Of a stretch of 64,000 nt of DNA, positions 1-8,144 are shown piece by piece. The translations under genes and the position numbers were made by a program. The stretch spans positions 3,906,001 through 3,970,000 of the forward strand of contig NZ_FNSZ01000001.1 of assembly GCF_900105245.1 (NCBI RefSeq), given 5' to 3'. This DNA is from Streptomyces sp. 1222.5 (GTDB lineage: Bacteria > Actinomycetota > Actinomycetes > Streptomycetales > Streptomycetaceae). Numbering within the stretch: position 1 is the first letter of the stretch; every line of letters begins with the position of its first letter. The notes under the pieces are model-generated. The model saw only the letters and a list, made by a program, of their open reading frames with translations. It did no database searches and was not told where the DNA came from.

Positions 1-439
1 GGCCGAGCGCCAGGCCAAGCTGCGCCAGCAGCAGCTGGTGGCCGAGGTCGTGAAGCCCGCCGAGGCCGAGGCCGAGCGGGTCAGGATCCTCGCGGCCGCC
101 GAGGCGCAGCGGATGAAGATCCAGGCGGAGGCCGCCGCCTCGTACGACCGGGTCGCGCTCGACCGGATGCTGATCGACCAGCTCCCGCAGATCGTCAAGG
201 AGGCCGCGGGCGGTCTGGCGGGCGCCAACGTCAACGTCCTCAACGGTGCGGACGGTCTGGGCGAGATCGCCGCCGGCCTGGTGTCCCAGGGCCTGACGAT
301 CCTCGACTCGGTCCGGCAGAACCTGAACGGTCCGGACGCCGACGGTCACCGCTCCACGGAGGGCGAGGGCAACAGCCTCCTCCAGCTGCCCACCAGCAAG
401 GGCAGGAAGTCGAACGACGGTCCGGTGGACGTCGACTAG
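1..439 (+). CDS. Flotillin-family (SPFH) protein, C-terminal part only
   Basis: The reading frame is open from base 2 and ends with TAG at 437-439, so the 5' end lies outside the window. The visible 145 residues are the flotillin C-terminal region: an Ala/Glu/Arg-rich heptad-like stretch with repeated AEAE patterns (coiled coil), then a segment containing SYDRVALDRMLIDQLPQIVKEAAGGL, which is typical of bacterial flotillins, and a hydrophilic tail. Flotillins scaffold membrane microdomains at the inner face of the membrane. A second SPFH protein is encoded at 5020. A Rho-independent-type hairpin follows at 468. The family call is firm; the specific role cannot be told from this fragment. Confidence 0.85.
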   Translation, partial: AERQAKLRQQQLVAEVVKPAEAEAERVRILAAAEAQRMKIQAEAAASYDRVALDRMLIDQLPQIVKEAAGGLAGANVNVLNGADGLGEIAAGLVSQGLTILDSVRQNLNGPDADGHRSTEGEGNSLLQLPTSKGRKSNDGPVDVD

Positions 440-467
440 CGGCGCCCGCCGAGTGCACTGAGCGCAG

Positions 468-497
468 AGGCCCTCGACCGGTGTCGGTCGGGGGCCT
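468..497 (+). terminator. Hairpin terminator after the flotillin gene
   Basis: Thirteen-bp stem (468-480 with 485-497, one G-U pair) around a GTGT loop, 29 nt past the flotillin stop and just before the 3' end of the convergent gene at 534. It probably works in both directions. Confidence 0.7.
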
Positions 498-533
498 TCG
501 CCGTCCGCCTGCGGCATCACCGCGTGCCGGTGA

Positions 534-1334
534 TCACCGCTCGGCCCGGTGGAACACCGCGAGGGGGCCGTACCGGTCGAGTGTGCGCACCAGTGCGGCG
601 ACGGCCTCCTCCCGCTCGGATTCAGGGACGTCGGCGATCCGGACCGTGACCCTCTGCACGGACGGGGCAAGGCGCCGGACCCGTGCCGGGACGGGCCGGT
701 CGTACCCCATCCAGCACTGGAACTCGACCTCGTGGTACCGGTCGTCGGCCAGGGAGTCCGCCAGCACGTCGGGACCGCCGAGCAGCGGGGCTCGCCCGCC
801 GTCCGACGTCTCGCGGGAGCCGAAGAGGGCGTCCGTGAGCGGATGTACGACGGACAGTCCCGCGGCGCCGAGCTGCTTGATCAACGTGAGACTCGCGGCC
901 CGCGTCAGCCTCGGCACGTACCAGAGGAAGAACGGTTCCGGAGTGGCGTCCCGTGCGTCGGCACCGGTCGCGCCGTCCCGGCCGAAGTGCTCGTCGAAGA
1001 TCGCACGGGCCCGTTCCTCGGGCAGGGCGGGGCACACATAGCCGTTGTCCCTGATGTGCGCGACGAAGTCGGCGGGCAGCAGGACGTGGTGCCGGCGGAC
1101 GTAGTGCGCCAGCTCGGCCGGCCACAGCCAGGTTCCGTCGGTGACGAGGGACCCGGCGCCGGGGATCCATGTGTCCCCGGTGACCACGTCCCGTTCCGCC
1201 CCCATGACGGAGTAGATCTCGGTGGACGATTCCAGGTAGGCGACGAGCCTGTCCTCGTCCCGTTCCCCGACGGCCCTCACGGCGTCGCGGAGGAAGTTGC
1301 CGGACTTCCCGGTGAAGCCCGCTCGCTTGATCAT
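534..1334 (-). CDS. Unknown Streptomyces protein, 266 aa
   Basis: I do not recognise the family. The product is 266 residues, soluble, without signal peptide or membrane segments. The start ATG at 1334 has a good ribosome site (AGGAGAG about 6 nt upstream). The sequence is rich in aromatic and acidic residues (motifs VTDGTWLWPAEL, FFLWYVPRL and VEFQCWMGYDRPVP), which suggests a folded globular protein. It is divergent from the STAS gene at 1367 with only 32 bases between the starts, so the two must share a promoter region. No catalytic motif was identified. Confidence 0.75.
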   Translation of the reverse strand: MIKRAGFTGKSGNFLRDAVRAVGERDEDRLVAYLESSTEIYSVMGAERDVVTGDTWIPGAGSLVTDGTWLWPAELAHYVRRHHVLLPADFVAHIRDNGYVCPALPEERARAIFDEHFGRDGATGADARDATPEPFFLWYVPRLTRAASLTLIKQLGAAGLSVVHPLTDALFGSRETSDGGRAPLLGGPDVLADSLADDRYHEVEFQCWMGYDRPVPARVRRLAPSVQRVTVRIADVPESEREEAVAALVRTLDRYGPLAVFHRAER

Positions 1335-1366
1335 CTTCTCTCCTGCTCCGGGGTCATACTGAGGGT

Positions 1367-1744
1367 GTGAGTGCGGCTCGCACGGGTGATGGCGGGGCCA
1401 GGGAGCAGGTCGGGAGGCCTGTGCCGAGGGCGGCTGCGGTCATCCAGTACGAGTGGGACGCCGCGTGGGTGATCGTCGCGTACGGCGAGTACGACGCCGG
1501 ATGCATCGCGTCCCTGGCCGAGGCCCTGGAGATCGCGTCCGAGAGGTACTCCAAGGTGGTGGTGGACGCCTCTCGGCTCACCTTCGCGGACTCGACGTTC
1601 GTGAACCTGCTGCTCAGAGTCAACCCCACGACCAAACTTCGAGTGGCCGAGCCTGCGCCGCAGCTGCGGCGGCTGCTGCGGCTCACCGGGGCGGACTCCG
1701 TGCTGGACGTCCGCGACTCGGTCGAGGAGGCCGCGGCCTCCTGA
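1367..1744 (+). CDS. STAS-domain protein, anti-sigma factor antagonist type
   Basis: 125 residues. After a 25-residue lead, the chain shows the STAS pattern: a beta strand (AAWVIVAYGEYD), helix LAEALEIA, strand VVVDASRLTFADSTFVN, then alternating helix/strand to the end. In SpoIIAA/RsbV proteins the Ser of the D-S-[ST] segment is phosphorylated by an anti-sigma kinase; ADST occupies that place here. This implies a partner-switching role, but no kinase or sigma factor lies beside it. The GTG at 1367 is taken as start, but it lacks a clear ribosome site; GTG 1421, preceded by GGGAGG, is a plausible shorter alternative. Confidence 0.8.
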   Translation: MSAARTGDGGAREQVGRPVPRAAAVIQYEWDAAWVIVAYGEYDAGCIASLAEALEIASERYSKVVVDASRLTFADSTFVNLLLRVNPTTKLRVAEPAPQLRRLLRLTGADSVLDVRDSVEEAAAS

Positions 1745-1912
1745 CCCGCCACGGCCCGTGCCCGCGCGGTGAGCAGTGCCCGACCGGTCTTCTCCGGGAG
1801 GCTCGTGCCCTGCACCGCTGCGAGGACCTGCTCCGCGACCGTCCGCAGCCTGACGTCGGCCGTCCGGGAGACCTCCTTCAGGATCCCGACGGCCTCCTCG
1901 GAGCCATGACCA
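1745..1912 (-). pseudogene. Remnant of an ANTAR-domain regulator (C-terminal half)
   Basis: On the minus strand the frame read from about 1912 downward gives SEEAVGILKEVSRTADVRLR followed by TVAEQVLAAV, which matches the second and third helices of ANTAR RNA-binding domains. The first ANTAR helix would end in a sequence like ALGVVMA, and exactly that string lies just upstream in another frame, at the end of the membrane ORF 1878-2165. The segment therefore looks like a frameshifted or fused fossil with no start of its own. The 3' boundary is uncertain because the frame stays open antisense to the STAS gene. Domain recognition is by eye only. Confidence 0.35.
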
Positions 1913-2165
1913 CCCCGAGCGCCAGCCGCCGGCCGACGGCCCGCGCCGCGAGCCCGACGACTGCTTCGGCCGCCACGACCACGGGGAGCAGGAAGTTGAG
2001 TTCGAAACGGCCGCCGGCGTCGTACCCCGCGTCGCAGTACGCCCGTGCCCATACGGTCAGCGACCAGGCGGCGCAGCCCATGGCGGCCCCGAAGAGCGCG
2101 GAGCCCGCCCAGGGGAGAGGGGAGTCGGATCTCGGCTTGGCTGTGTCCACGACACAGCACGACAT
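1878..2165 (-). CDS. Small predicted membrane protein, possibly truncated
   Basis: 95 residues from ATG 2165. Two hydrophobic segments are visible (about residues 20-40 and 52-76, the second containing FLLPVVVAAEAVVGLAA), so a small integral membrane protein is likely. The last dozen residues (after ALGVVMA) run into the frame change described for the ANTAR remnant, so the C-terminus may not be original. It lies 31 bases downstream of the Ser/Thr kinase gene on the same strand. No convincing ribosome site precedes the ATG. No function can be assigned. Confidence 0.45.
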   Translation of the reverse strand: MSCCVVDTAKPRSDSPLPWAGSALFGAAMGCAAWSLTVWARAYCDAGYDAGGRFELNFLLPVVVAAEAVVGLAARAVGRRLALGVVMAPRRPSGS

Positions 2166-2196
2166 CGATCACCGCGCCCGCGGTTCCCCGCACCGC

Positions 2197-3648
2197 TCAG
2201 TCGTCCTCGTTCTCCTCGTGTGTCTTCCTGGGGGACTTGCCGGCCTTCGCGGGTGATCCGTGGTTCCTGTGCGGCTTGTGACGGGGGTGATCGTCCCGGG
2301 GGTGGGGCGAGTTCGGCTTGTGCGGATCGGCGCCGTGGTGGCGGCCCGCCGGGGCTGCCCGGTCGGAGGAGCCCCGGCTCATGGAGACCGGCTCGGCACG
2401 GGTGCCGGTCGTCGCGGACGCCGGGCCCGACGCGCTTCCGGCCGCGGGCCGAGCGCCGTGGGATCCGCTCGACGGGGCCGCACTCGGCCCGCCGCCCGGT
2501 GTCGCCGTGCCGGACGGCGGGTGCGTGGCCGTCGAGGCCGCGTCGGCGCGGTCGTCGCTGCTGCCGCTCGTGTCCGGGGCGACCGCGAGCGTCGTCCCCA
2601 GGGCCACGGAGATCGCGGCCAGTACGGTCCCCACGGCCAGGCGGCGGCCGTGCCGGACGCCTCGGGGGCCACGCGGCGGGCCGGACCGCCCGGTGACCGC
2701 CAACTCCTCCGTACGCACGGGCTCGTTCTCGTCGGGTCGAGCCGCGCGGGGCAGCGGCGGGCGGACCGCGGCGGCGGACGGGGACGGCCCGCGCCCGCCG
2801 GGCCCGGACGTCAGGGAGGAGAGCGCCCGCGCACATTGCTCGGCGTCCGGACGTGCCTCCGGGTCCCGGTCGGTCATGGCCCGTATCAGGGCGGCCAGGT
2901 CCGAGGAGAGCCAGGCGGGGACCGTGGGCGGACGGTGGAGACGGGCCACCGCGGCCTCCAGCGGGGTGCCGTGGTACTCCAAGTCCCCTTTCAGGCACTC
3001 CAGGAGGACCAGCCCGAGCGCGTAGACGTCCGCGGCCGGTCCGACGCGCCCGCCCTCGACCTGTTCGGGCGCCAGATAGGCGGCGGTCCCTGTCAGTACG
3101 TCAGGTGCCGTGTGACGGGTGGCGTTCGCCAGGCGGGCGATGCCGAAGTCCGCCAGATAGGGGTCGCCGGTCGTGTCGAGCAGGACGTTCGACGGTTTGA
3201 CGTCGCGGTGCACGATGCCGGCCCGGTGCACATGGGCGAGCGCCCGTGCGAGGGCGGTGCCCAGCTCGGTCACGCGCCGCCTGGGCAGTGCCCCGCACGT
3301 CAACAGGCCGCGCAGGGTGGGGCCCTCGACGAGTTGCATGACCAGGTAGGCGCGGTCGTCGTGGCGGCCGGCGTCGTAGACGGTGACCAGTCCGGGATGC
3401 TGCAGACGGGCGAGGAAGACGGCCTCCGCGGCGAGACGGTCCTCGGCCTGCGGATCGGAGCCCGGCCGGAAGACCTTGACGGCCACGGGCCGGCGCAGAC
3501 GCGTGTCGACGCCTTCGTAGACGTCGGCCATCCCTCCGGAACCGATTCTCGAGCCCAACCGGTAGCGGCCGCAGAGGACTTGGGCGGACTGCGGGTCCGC
3601 GGGGACCGGCGCGGGAGCCGGCAGGGCTGCTGATCGGCGGGCCTTCAT
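2197..3648 (-). CDS. Membrane-anchored Ser/Thr protein kinase (Hanks type)
   Basis: 483 residues from ATG 3648, chosen because GGAGA sits 8 nt upstream; a GTG at 3669 would add seven residues. The kinase domain covers about residues 27-280: glycine loop GSGGMADVYEG, VAVK with Lys58, catalytic HRDVKPSN (about 147-154), DFG at about 167-169, and an APE-like APEQ. A linker, one membrane helix (about 336-357) and an extracytoplasmic tail rich in Ser/Thr/Pro and then His/Lys/Pro follow, with no PASTA repeats. It should autophosphorylate and phosphorylate cytoplasmic targets; the tail may sense something outside the cell. The substrate is unknown. Confidence 0.9.
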   Translation of the reverse strand: MKARRSAALPAPAPVPADPQSAQVLCGRYRLGSRIGSGGMADVYEGVDTRLRRPVAVKVFRPGSDPQAEDRLAAEAVFLARLQHPGLVTVYDAGRHDDRAYLVMQLVEGPTLRGLLTCGALPRRRVTELGTALARALAHVHRAGIVHRDVKPSNVLLDTTGDPYLADFGIARLANATRHTAPDVLTGTAAYLAPEQVEGGRVGPAADVYALGLVLLECLKGDLEYHGTPLEAAVARLHRPPTVPAWLSSDLAALIRAMTDRDPEARPDAEQCARALSSLTSGPGGRGPSPSAAAVRPPLPRAARPDENEPVRTEELAVTGRSGPPRGPRGVRHGRRLAVGTVLAAISVALGTTLAVAPDTSGSSDDRADAASTATHPPSGTATPGGGPSAAPSSGSHGARPAAGSASGPASATTGTRAEPVSMSRGSSDRAAPAGRHHGADPHKPNSPHPRDDHPRHKPHRNHGSPAKAGKSPRKTHEENEDD

Positions 3649-3660
3649 CTGCTTCTCCGT

Positions 3661-3680
3661 TGCTGTCACCTGCTGTCACC
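3661..3680. repeat. Exact 10-bp tandem duplication upstream of the kinase
   Basis: TGCTGTCACC occurs twice head-to-tail, immediately upstream of the kinase start at 3648, where it overlaps the alternative GTG. Two GGTACC hexamers follow at 3716 and 3735. It could be a regulator half-site pair or a chance slippage product. Confidence 0.5.
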
Positions 3681-3876
3681 GCATTCGGGCTGGGCCGGGG
3701 GTGTACTGCGAAGCGGGTACCCCGGGCCGTGTCAGGTACCCGGGCGAAGTCGGCGCCGCGACGGGGACCGGACCTCCCGGCGACCTGGCGGAGCCCTCCC
3801 CCTCCGTCACGCCGCCTCGCCACCCCGCTCCCGTCACGGCTCGCGCCAGAAATCGAACACATGATTGAATTCAGCC

Positions 3877-4083
3877 ATGCGACCGATTCCCGACGACCTC
3901 GCCCACGCGCAGGAGGAGTGGCACGCCACCTACCGGCAGCTCGCCGTGCGCCCGCGCACCGCGCTGCGGCGGCGGCTGATCCGCCTGTCGTCCCAGGTGC
4001 TGTTCCACCCGTACTGGCAGGGACGCGGTACGGCCGCCCGGTCGGCGTTGTCCGTCTCGGGGCGGGGTGGAAGGAGCCGGTGA
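3877..4083 (+). CDS. Small conserved Streptomyces protein, unknown function
   Basis: 68 residues from ATG 3877, starting MRPIPDDLAHAQEEWHATYR. The first 50 residues (PDDL..AQ..W..TY..LA...R.ALRRRL.RLS) have the regular look of a short helical protein of a type I associate with small Streptomyces proteins that lie near DUF6233 genes; this is from memory. The C-terminal 20 residues are low complexity. It is read in the same direction as the DUF6233 gene 39 bases downstream, so the two may be co-transcribed. Confidence 0.6.
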   Translation: MRPIPDDLAHAQEEWHATYRQLAVRPRTALRRRLIRLSSQVLFHPYWQGRGTAARSALSVSGRGGRSR

Positions 4084-4122
4084 TGTACGGCCGCGTCCGG
4101 TGCGCCGTGTCGGGCGGCGGGG

Positions 4123-4572
4123 ATGGTGCGTGCCGTGTCCCTGCTGCCGCCTGATCCGCGCCGGCTCCGGGCGATCCTCGCCCACCTGGACGAGCGGCTC
4201 GCCCAGAACGAGACCGTCGCCGTCTACCTCCGGCTCCAGCGGGAGGCCGTACTCGCCGCGCTCGCCCGCACCGAGGGGGGCGGACGCCCCGCGCGCCGGC
4301 GGGCGAGGCGCGGGGGCGACAGCGGCGGGGAGAGCGGCGGGCCGCCGCCCGGCCCTGCCGCGTCGGCGCCGAGGAGCGGGTACGTCGTCGAGCGGAAGCG
4401 CACCCCGCACGGGCGCGAGCCCGCCGTCGTCCACCGGGCCCTGTGCACGATGATCGACGGCACCCCGAGCCACATCCGGGCCGACGAGGCGCGGGCCGCG
4501 CTCACCGACCCGAACGGCGAGCCGTGCCCGTTCTGCCGGCCCGACACGGAGCTGGGCACGGACCTGGCGTGA
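4123..4572 (+). CDS. DUF6233-like protein
   Basis: 149 residues. The N-terminus (LPPDPRRLRAILAHLDERLAQN) is helical, the middle is Arg/Gly-rich, and the end carries CPFCRPDTELG, the Cys-x2-Cys-R-P-D-T-x-L-G ending that I associate with DUF6233 proteins, usually found in many copies in Streptomyces genomes. Function is unknown; one pair of cysteines alone does not make a zinc site. It sits between two other small proteins (3877, 4598), all in the same direction. Confidence 0.7.
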   Translation: MVRAVSLLPPDPRRLRAILAHLDERLAQNETVAVYLRLQREAVLAALARTEGGGRPARRRARRGGDSGGESGGPPPGPAASAPRSGYVVERKRTPHGREPAVVHRALCTMIDGTPSHIRADEARAALTDPNGEPCPFCRPDTELGTDLA

Positions 4573-4597
4573 GCCGGCGGCCGGCCGGGGGACCGCC

Positions 4598-4858
4598 GTG
4601 AGCCCGGTGGCCGTCCACGAGCTGCCGTGCGGGGCGGCCGTACGTACCGTCGGACGCATGGACGGGACGCCGCAGCGCATCGAGCCCTCGACGGACCGGA
4701 CCGCCGCGGCGCGCATGCTGGGCTGCGCGCCGGACGAGGTCGGCTACTGCCCCCGCTGCCAGGGGCTCACCCGCCGCTACGGCCGCGGTGCGCAGATCAT
4801 CTGTACGGCCTGCCGGGCGGCCGAGGAGGCCGGGCGAGCGGCGTCCGGGGCCGGCTGA
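4598..4858 (+). CDS. Small zinc-ribbon-like protein
   Basis: 86 residues from GTG 4598, which has GGGGGA about 7 nt upstream; ATG 4658 would give a 66-residue form. Two Cys-x2-Cys knuckles, CPRC and CTAC, flank a basic stretch (RRYGRG), the arrangement of a small zinc ribbon that could bind nucleic acid or protein. It is 25 bases past the DUF6233 stop, suggesting one transcript. No family name recognised. Confidence 0.6.
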   Translation: MSPVAVHELPCGAAVRTVGRMDGTPQRIEPSTDRTAAARMLGCAPDEVGYCPRCQGLTRRYGRGAQIICTACRAAEEAGRAASGAG

Positions 4859-5019
4859 CTCCCCGCGGTCGGCCCACGGCGGCCGGGCAACCGCCGCGTG
4901 CGCCGCCCGAGGTGGTTTCTTTACCGTTCCCTGACGCCCCCACCGCATCCATCGGTCCCGTGGCGGTGTCCTCCCCGTTGTCCGCAACTGGCGGTAGTCA
5001 TGTCGGAGAGGGGAGTGCC

Positions 5020-5886
5020 ATGGAAGGCACCGTCGTCGCAGTGGTGGTCGTCGGCCTGCTTCTGCTCGTCCTCAGGAGCGGGATGCGCGTCGTCAACCAG
5101 GTGGAGCGCGGGGTGGTGTTCCGGTTCGGGAAGGCGCTGCCGAGCCACCGGCAGCCCGGCATCACCTTCCTCATCCCGTTCGCCGACCGGATGCGCAAGG
5201 TGAACGTGCAGGTCGTGACCATGCCGGTGCCCACGCAGGAGGGCATCACCCGGGACAACGTGTCCGTGAAGGTCGACGCGGTCGTCTACTTCAGGGTGAC
5301 CGACCCGGTCCGCGCGGCCATCGAGGTGCAGGACTACAGCTTCGCCGTCGGCCAGGTCGCCCAGTCGTCCCTGCGGTCCATCATCGGCAAGAGCGACCTG
5401 GACGACCTGCTGAGCGACCGGGAGCGGCTGCACGAGGGGCTCGCCCTGATGATCGACAGCCCGGCGGCCGGGTGGGGCATCCACATCGACCGCGTCGAGA
5501 TCAAGGACGTACAGCTGCCGGAGTCGCTGAAGCGGTCCATGTCGCGGCAGGCCGAGGCGGAGCGGGAGCGGCGGGCCCGGGTCATCACCGCGGACGGTGA
5601 GTTCCAGGCCGCGCAGCAGCTCGCCAACGCCTCGCGGATCATGTCGGACACGCCCGAGGCGATGCAGCTGCGGCTCCTCCAGACCGTCGTCGAGGTGGCC
5701 GCCGAGAAGAACTCCACACTCGTGATGCCGTTCCCGGTGGAGCTGCTGCGGTACTTCGACCGGGCCACGGCGCGGATCGACGCCGGCCTCAGGACGGCGA
5801 GCGTTCCGGCGCAGACGCAGGCGGAGGCACAGCCTGGGCCGGTGGAGCAGGAGACCGGCGGCCCGGAGTCCGCCGAGCGGCCGTAG
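5020..5886 (+). CDS. SPFH/Band 7 (slipin/stomatin-like) membrane protein
   Basis: 288 residues from ATG 5020 (ribosome site GAGAGGGGAG). A short N-terminal membrane helix (VVAVVVVGLLLLVL) is followed directly by the stomatin signature VVNQVERGVVFRFGKALPS and the SPFH domain (to about residue 200), then an Ala/Glu/Arg coiled segment (AEAERERRARVITADGE) and PVELLRYF. Slipins oligomerise on the inner membrane face and organise microdomains, often with a NfeD partner; no nfeD lies beside it. Its 3' end overlaps the convergent MFS gene by 98 bp. Confidence 0.9.
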   Translation: MEGTVVAVVVVGLLLLVLRSGMRVVNQVERGVVFRFGKALPSHRQPGITFLIPFADRMRKVNVQVVTMPVPTQEGITRDNVSVKVDAVVYFRVTDPVRAAIEVQDYSFAVGQVAQSSLRSIIGKSDLDDLLSDRERLHEGLALMIDSPAAGWGIHIDRVEIKDVQLPESLKRSMSRQAEAERERRARVITADGEFQAAQQLANASRIMSDTPEAMQLRLLQTVVEVAAEKNSTLVMPFPVELLRYFDRATARIDAGLRTASVPAQTQAEAQPGPVEQETGGPESAERP

Positions 5887-7021
5887 CCAGCGCCAGCGTC
5901 ACGCACACCGAGCCCGCCGCCGTCCCGGTCATCGCGGCGGCGGGCGAGGTGAACTGGGCCACCGCCCCGGCCAGCGCCGCGCCGACACCCTGGAGGGTGA
6001 GCATGCCGGCCGAGTGCAGCCCGAGCGCCTGACCGGCGAGTTCGCCGGGGGTCAGCTCCATCAGCCGTTCCTGCTGCACGAGACTCGCGCCGAAGCCGGC
6101 CGAGGCGACCGTCACGCACACCGCGGCCACGAGCAGCGGCGGGCGGGCGCAGAACACCAGGAACGGCACCGCGAGCAGCAGCAGGAGCGGAGTGGCCAGC
6201 CGGCGCCGTACCTCGGGCCGCAGCAGGCGGCCGACCGTCACGTCCCCGGCGAACATGCCGAGCGCCCCGCAGGCGAACAGGGTGCCGGCCGCGTGCGGGG
6301 CGTACGGCACGTAGAGGGACTCGCAGCCGACGACCAGGCCGTTGGGCAGCCACAGGCCCAAATAGGTGAGGCGGCGCGGGCGGGAGGACCACAGCAGGGC
6401 GTTGGCGCGCCAGGTCGCCGACGGGGAGGGGCGGCCCGTGGTCCGGGGCCGGCGGGCGGACAGGCCCAGCCGCAGGACGAGTGCGGCCGTCAGATGGAGG
6501 GCCGCCGACAGCAGCAGGCAGGCCCGCGGCGACAGGGCGGCGAGCAGGGCGCCGCCGGTGGCGAACCCGGCCACCTGCATGAGTCCGTTCATCATGTTGA
6601 ACAGCGAACGCCCGGGCAGGTAACCGTCCTTGGTGAGGATCTCGTTCAGCAGGCCCCAGCGGACGCCTCCGCCGAGGGAGGCCACCAGGCCCAGCGCGAG
6701 GAGGACGGCGAAGACCGCGCCGACGGGCAGGCCGGGCAGGGCCTGCACCGCCGTCCCGGCCGCGAAGGCCAGCGCGATCGCCGACAGGGCCGTACGCGGG
6801 GGCAGCCGGTCGGCGCCCGAGAGCAGCACGGTCGCGCCCAGCACCTGGGCGAGGGAGGGGCCGAACATGCTCACCGCCGACAGCAGCGGGGAGCCGGTCG
6901 CCCGGTACACGAGCGTGCCGAGGGCGAGACCGCCGACGGTCTGGGCGGCGGTCTGGGCGGCGGAGCCGAGGAAGAGCGGGGTGAACTCGGGGGTGCGGAC
7001 CAGGGATCGGTAGCTGGGCAT
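5789..7021 (-). CDS. MFS-type transporter
   Basis: 410 residues from ATG 7021, with about eleven or twelve hydrophobic segments (for example LSAVSMFGPSLAQVLGATVL and LLLLLAVPFLVFCA) and Gly/Ala-rich helices as in 12-TM MFS exporters of the actinobacterial DHA/MFS_3 kind. The C-terminal 30 residues are Pro/Ala/Ser-rich and lie antisense to the SPFH gene. It is divergent from an ArsR-type regulator (7109) with a palindrome between them (7062-7079), so that regulator probably controls it. A drug or metabolite efflux role is inferred; no substrate is visible. Confidence 0.85.
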   Translation of the reverse strand: MPSYRSLVRTPEFTPLFLGSAAQTAAQTVGGLALGTLVYRATGSPLLSAVSMFGPSLAQVLGATVLLSGADRLPPRTALSAIALAFAAGTAVQALPGLPVGAVFAVLLALGLVASLGGGVRWGLLNEILTKDGYLPGRSLFNMMNGLMQVAGFATGGALLAALSPRACLLLSAALHLTAALVLRLGLSARRPRTTGRPSPSATWRANALLWSSRPRRLTYLGLWLPNGLVVGCESLYVPYAPHAAGTLFACGALGMFAGDVTVGRLLRPEVRRRLATPLLLLLAVPFLVFCARPPLLVAAVCVTVASAGFGASLVQQERLMELTPGELAGQALGLHSAGMLTLQGVGAALAGAVAQFTSPAAAMTGTAAGSVCVTLALATAARRTPGRRSPAPPAQAVPPPASAPERSPS

Positions 7022-7061
7022 GCCCGGGAGTCTCGGGCGGTCCGGGTCGGGGCGGTTATTG

Positions 7062-7079
7062 TTTCGCGGCAGCGCGAAA
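7062..7079. promoter_or_regulatory. Candidate ArsR-type operator between MFS and regulator genes
   Basis: Perfect inverted repeat TTTCGCG-GCAG-CGCGAAA in the 87-bp divergent intergenic region, next to an AT-rich patch (GGTTATTG). Position and symmetry fit an operator shared by both promoters. Confidence 0.6.
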
Positions 7080-7108
7080 GGTCCTACGGCCGGAGGGGGG
7101 CGGGTCCG

Positions 7109-8134
7109 GTGGGGTGGTGGCAGCTGAACGCCGACACCGTGGCCCGCAGCCGGTTCGTCCTCTCGCCGCTCGCGGAGACCTTCGCCTGTCTCAAGCTGCT
7201 GCACGCCGGTGAGGGAGCGCATCCCGGAGAGCGGGACTGGCTGCGCGCCCACCTGCCCGGCTACCGGGCCCGGCCGGCCGCCGACCCGGTGACGGCGCTG
7301 CTGGTGCGGGCCGGACTCGGCCGGGAGTGGATCGCCGACTTCCTGACGCCCACGCCCCGCGGAGGGGAGACGTTCGAGGACGAGGTCGCCCGGGTGCGGT
7401 CGGTGGCGCCCGCCGCGGCCCGCGCCCATCTGCGCACCGCCCTCGCCGGTCCGCTCCCGGACGCCCTCGACCGGGACGACCTGCCCGAGCGGGCGGCCGT
7501 ACTGCTGGAGTGGGTGTGGCGGGAGACGGTACGGCCGTACTGGGAGCGGCGCCGGCGCGTGCTGGAGGCGGACGTGGTGGCACGGACCGCGCAGGTGAGC
7601 CGGGGCGGCTGGGCGAGTGCGCTGGACTCGCTGCGGCCGGGGCGCACCCGGTGGCTCGGGGAGAACCGGCTCCAGGTCAATCTGCACGAGTATCCGCCGC
7701 GCGAGATCTCCGGGGCCGAGATGCTCTTCGTGCCGGTGACCCCGCAGCGGCACGGCTGGGTGGCCTGGGAGGACGGCGAACGGTACGCGGTGATCTACCC
7801 GTGCGCCGGAGTCCTCGCCGACGCCGGGGACCGTGCCGTGCCCGCGAGCCTCGGCGCGCTGCTCGGGGCGGCCCGGGCCGGGGTGCTGGTGCTGCTGGAC
7901 TCCCCCATGAGCACGAGCCAGCTGACCGCGGTGACCGGCCAGGGGCTGGGCTCGGTCGGCCGGCATCTGAAGGTGCTGCGGGAGGCGGGGCTGGTGACCC
8001 GCCGCCGGGCGGCCCGTTCGGTGCTCTACACCCGGACGGCGGCGGGCGAGGTCCTGGTGGAGGCGGCGGGCCCGGCCTCGGACCCGGGCGGGGCGACGGG
8101 GCCGCGCGCCGGGGGCGTGCACGGGCGGGGCTAG
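7109..8134 (+). CDS. ArsR/winged-helix transcriptional regulator with DUF5937-like N-terminus
   Basis: 341 residues from GTG 7109 (GGAGGGGGG ribosome site). The N-terminal two thirds (residues 1-245, starting GWWQLNADTVARSRFVLSPL) match the helical region seen before the HTH in this actinobacterial ArsR group. The C-terminal winged helix contains LLDSPMSTSQLTAVTGQGLG then VGRHLKVLREAGLV, the recognition helix. A Pro/Gly-rich tail follows. Gene order suggests it represses the divergent MFS gene and its own operon, which continues into glutathione peroxidase only 10 bases downstream. Confidence 0.85.
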   Translation: MGWWQLNADTVARSRFVLSPLAETFACLKLLHAGEGAHPGERDWLRAHLPGYRARPAADPVTALLVRAGLGREWIADFLTPTPRGGETFEDEVARVRSVAPAAARAHLRTALAGPLPDALDRDDLPERAAVLLEWVWRETVRPYWERRRRVLEADVVARTAQVSRGGWASALDSLRPGRTRWLGENRLQVNLHEYPPREISGAEMLFVPVTPQRHGWVAWEDGERYAVIYPCAGVLADAGDRAVPASLGALLGAARAGVLVLLDSPMSTSQLTAVTGQGLGSVGRHLKVLREAGLVTRRRAARSVLYTRTAAGEVLVEAAGPASDPGGATGPRAGGVHGRG

Positions 8135-8144
8135 CATCCGGGGC

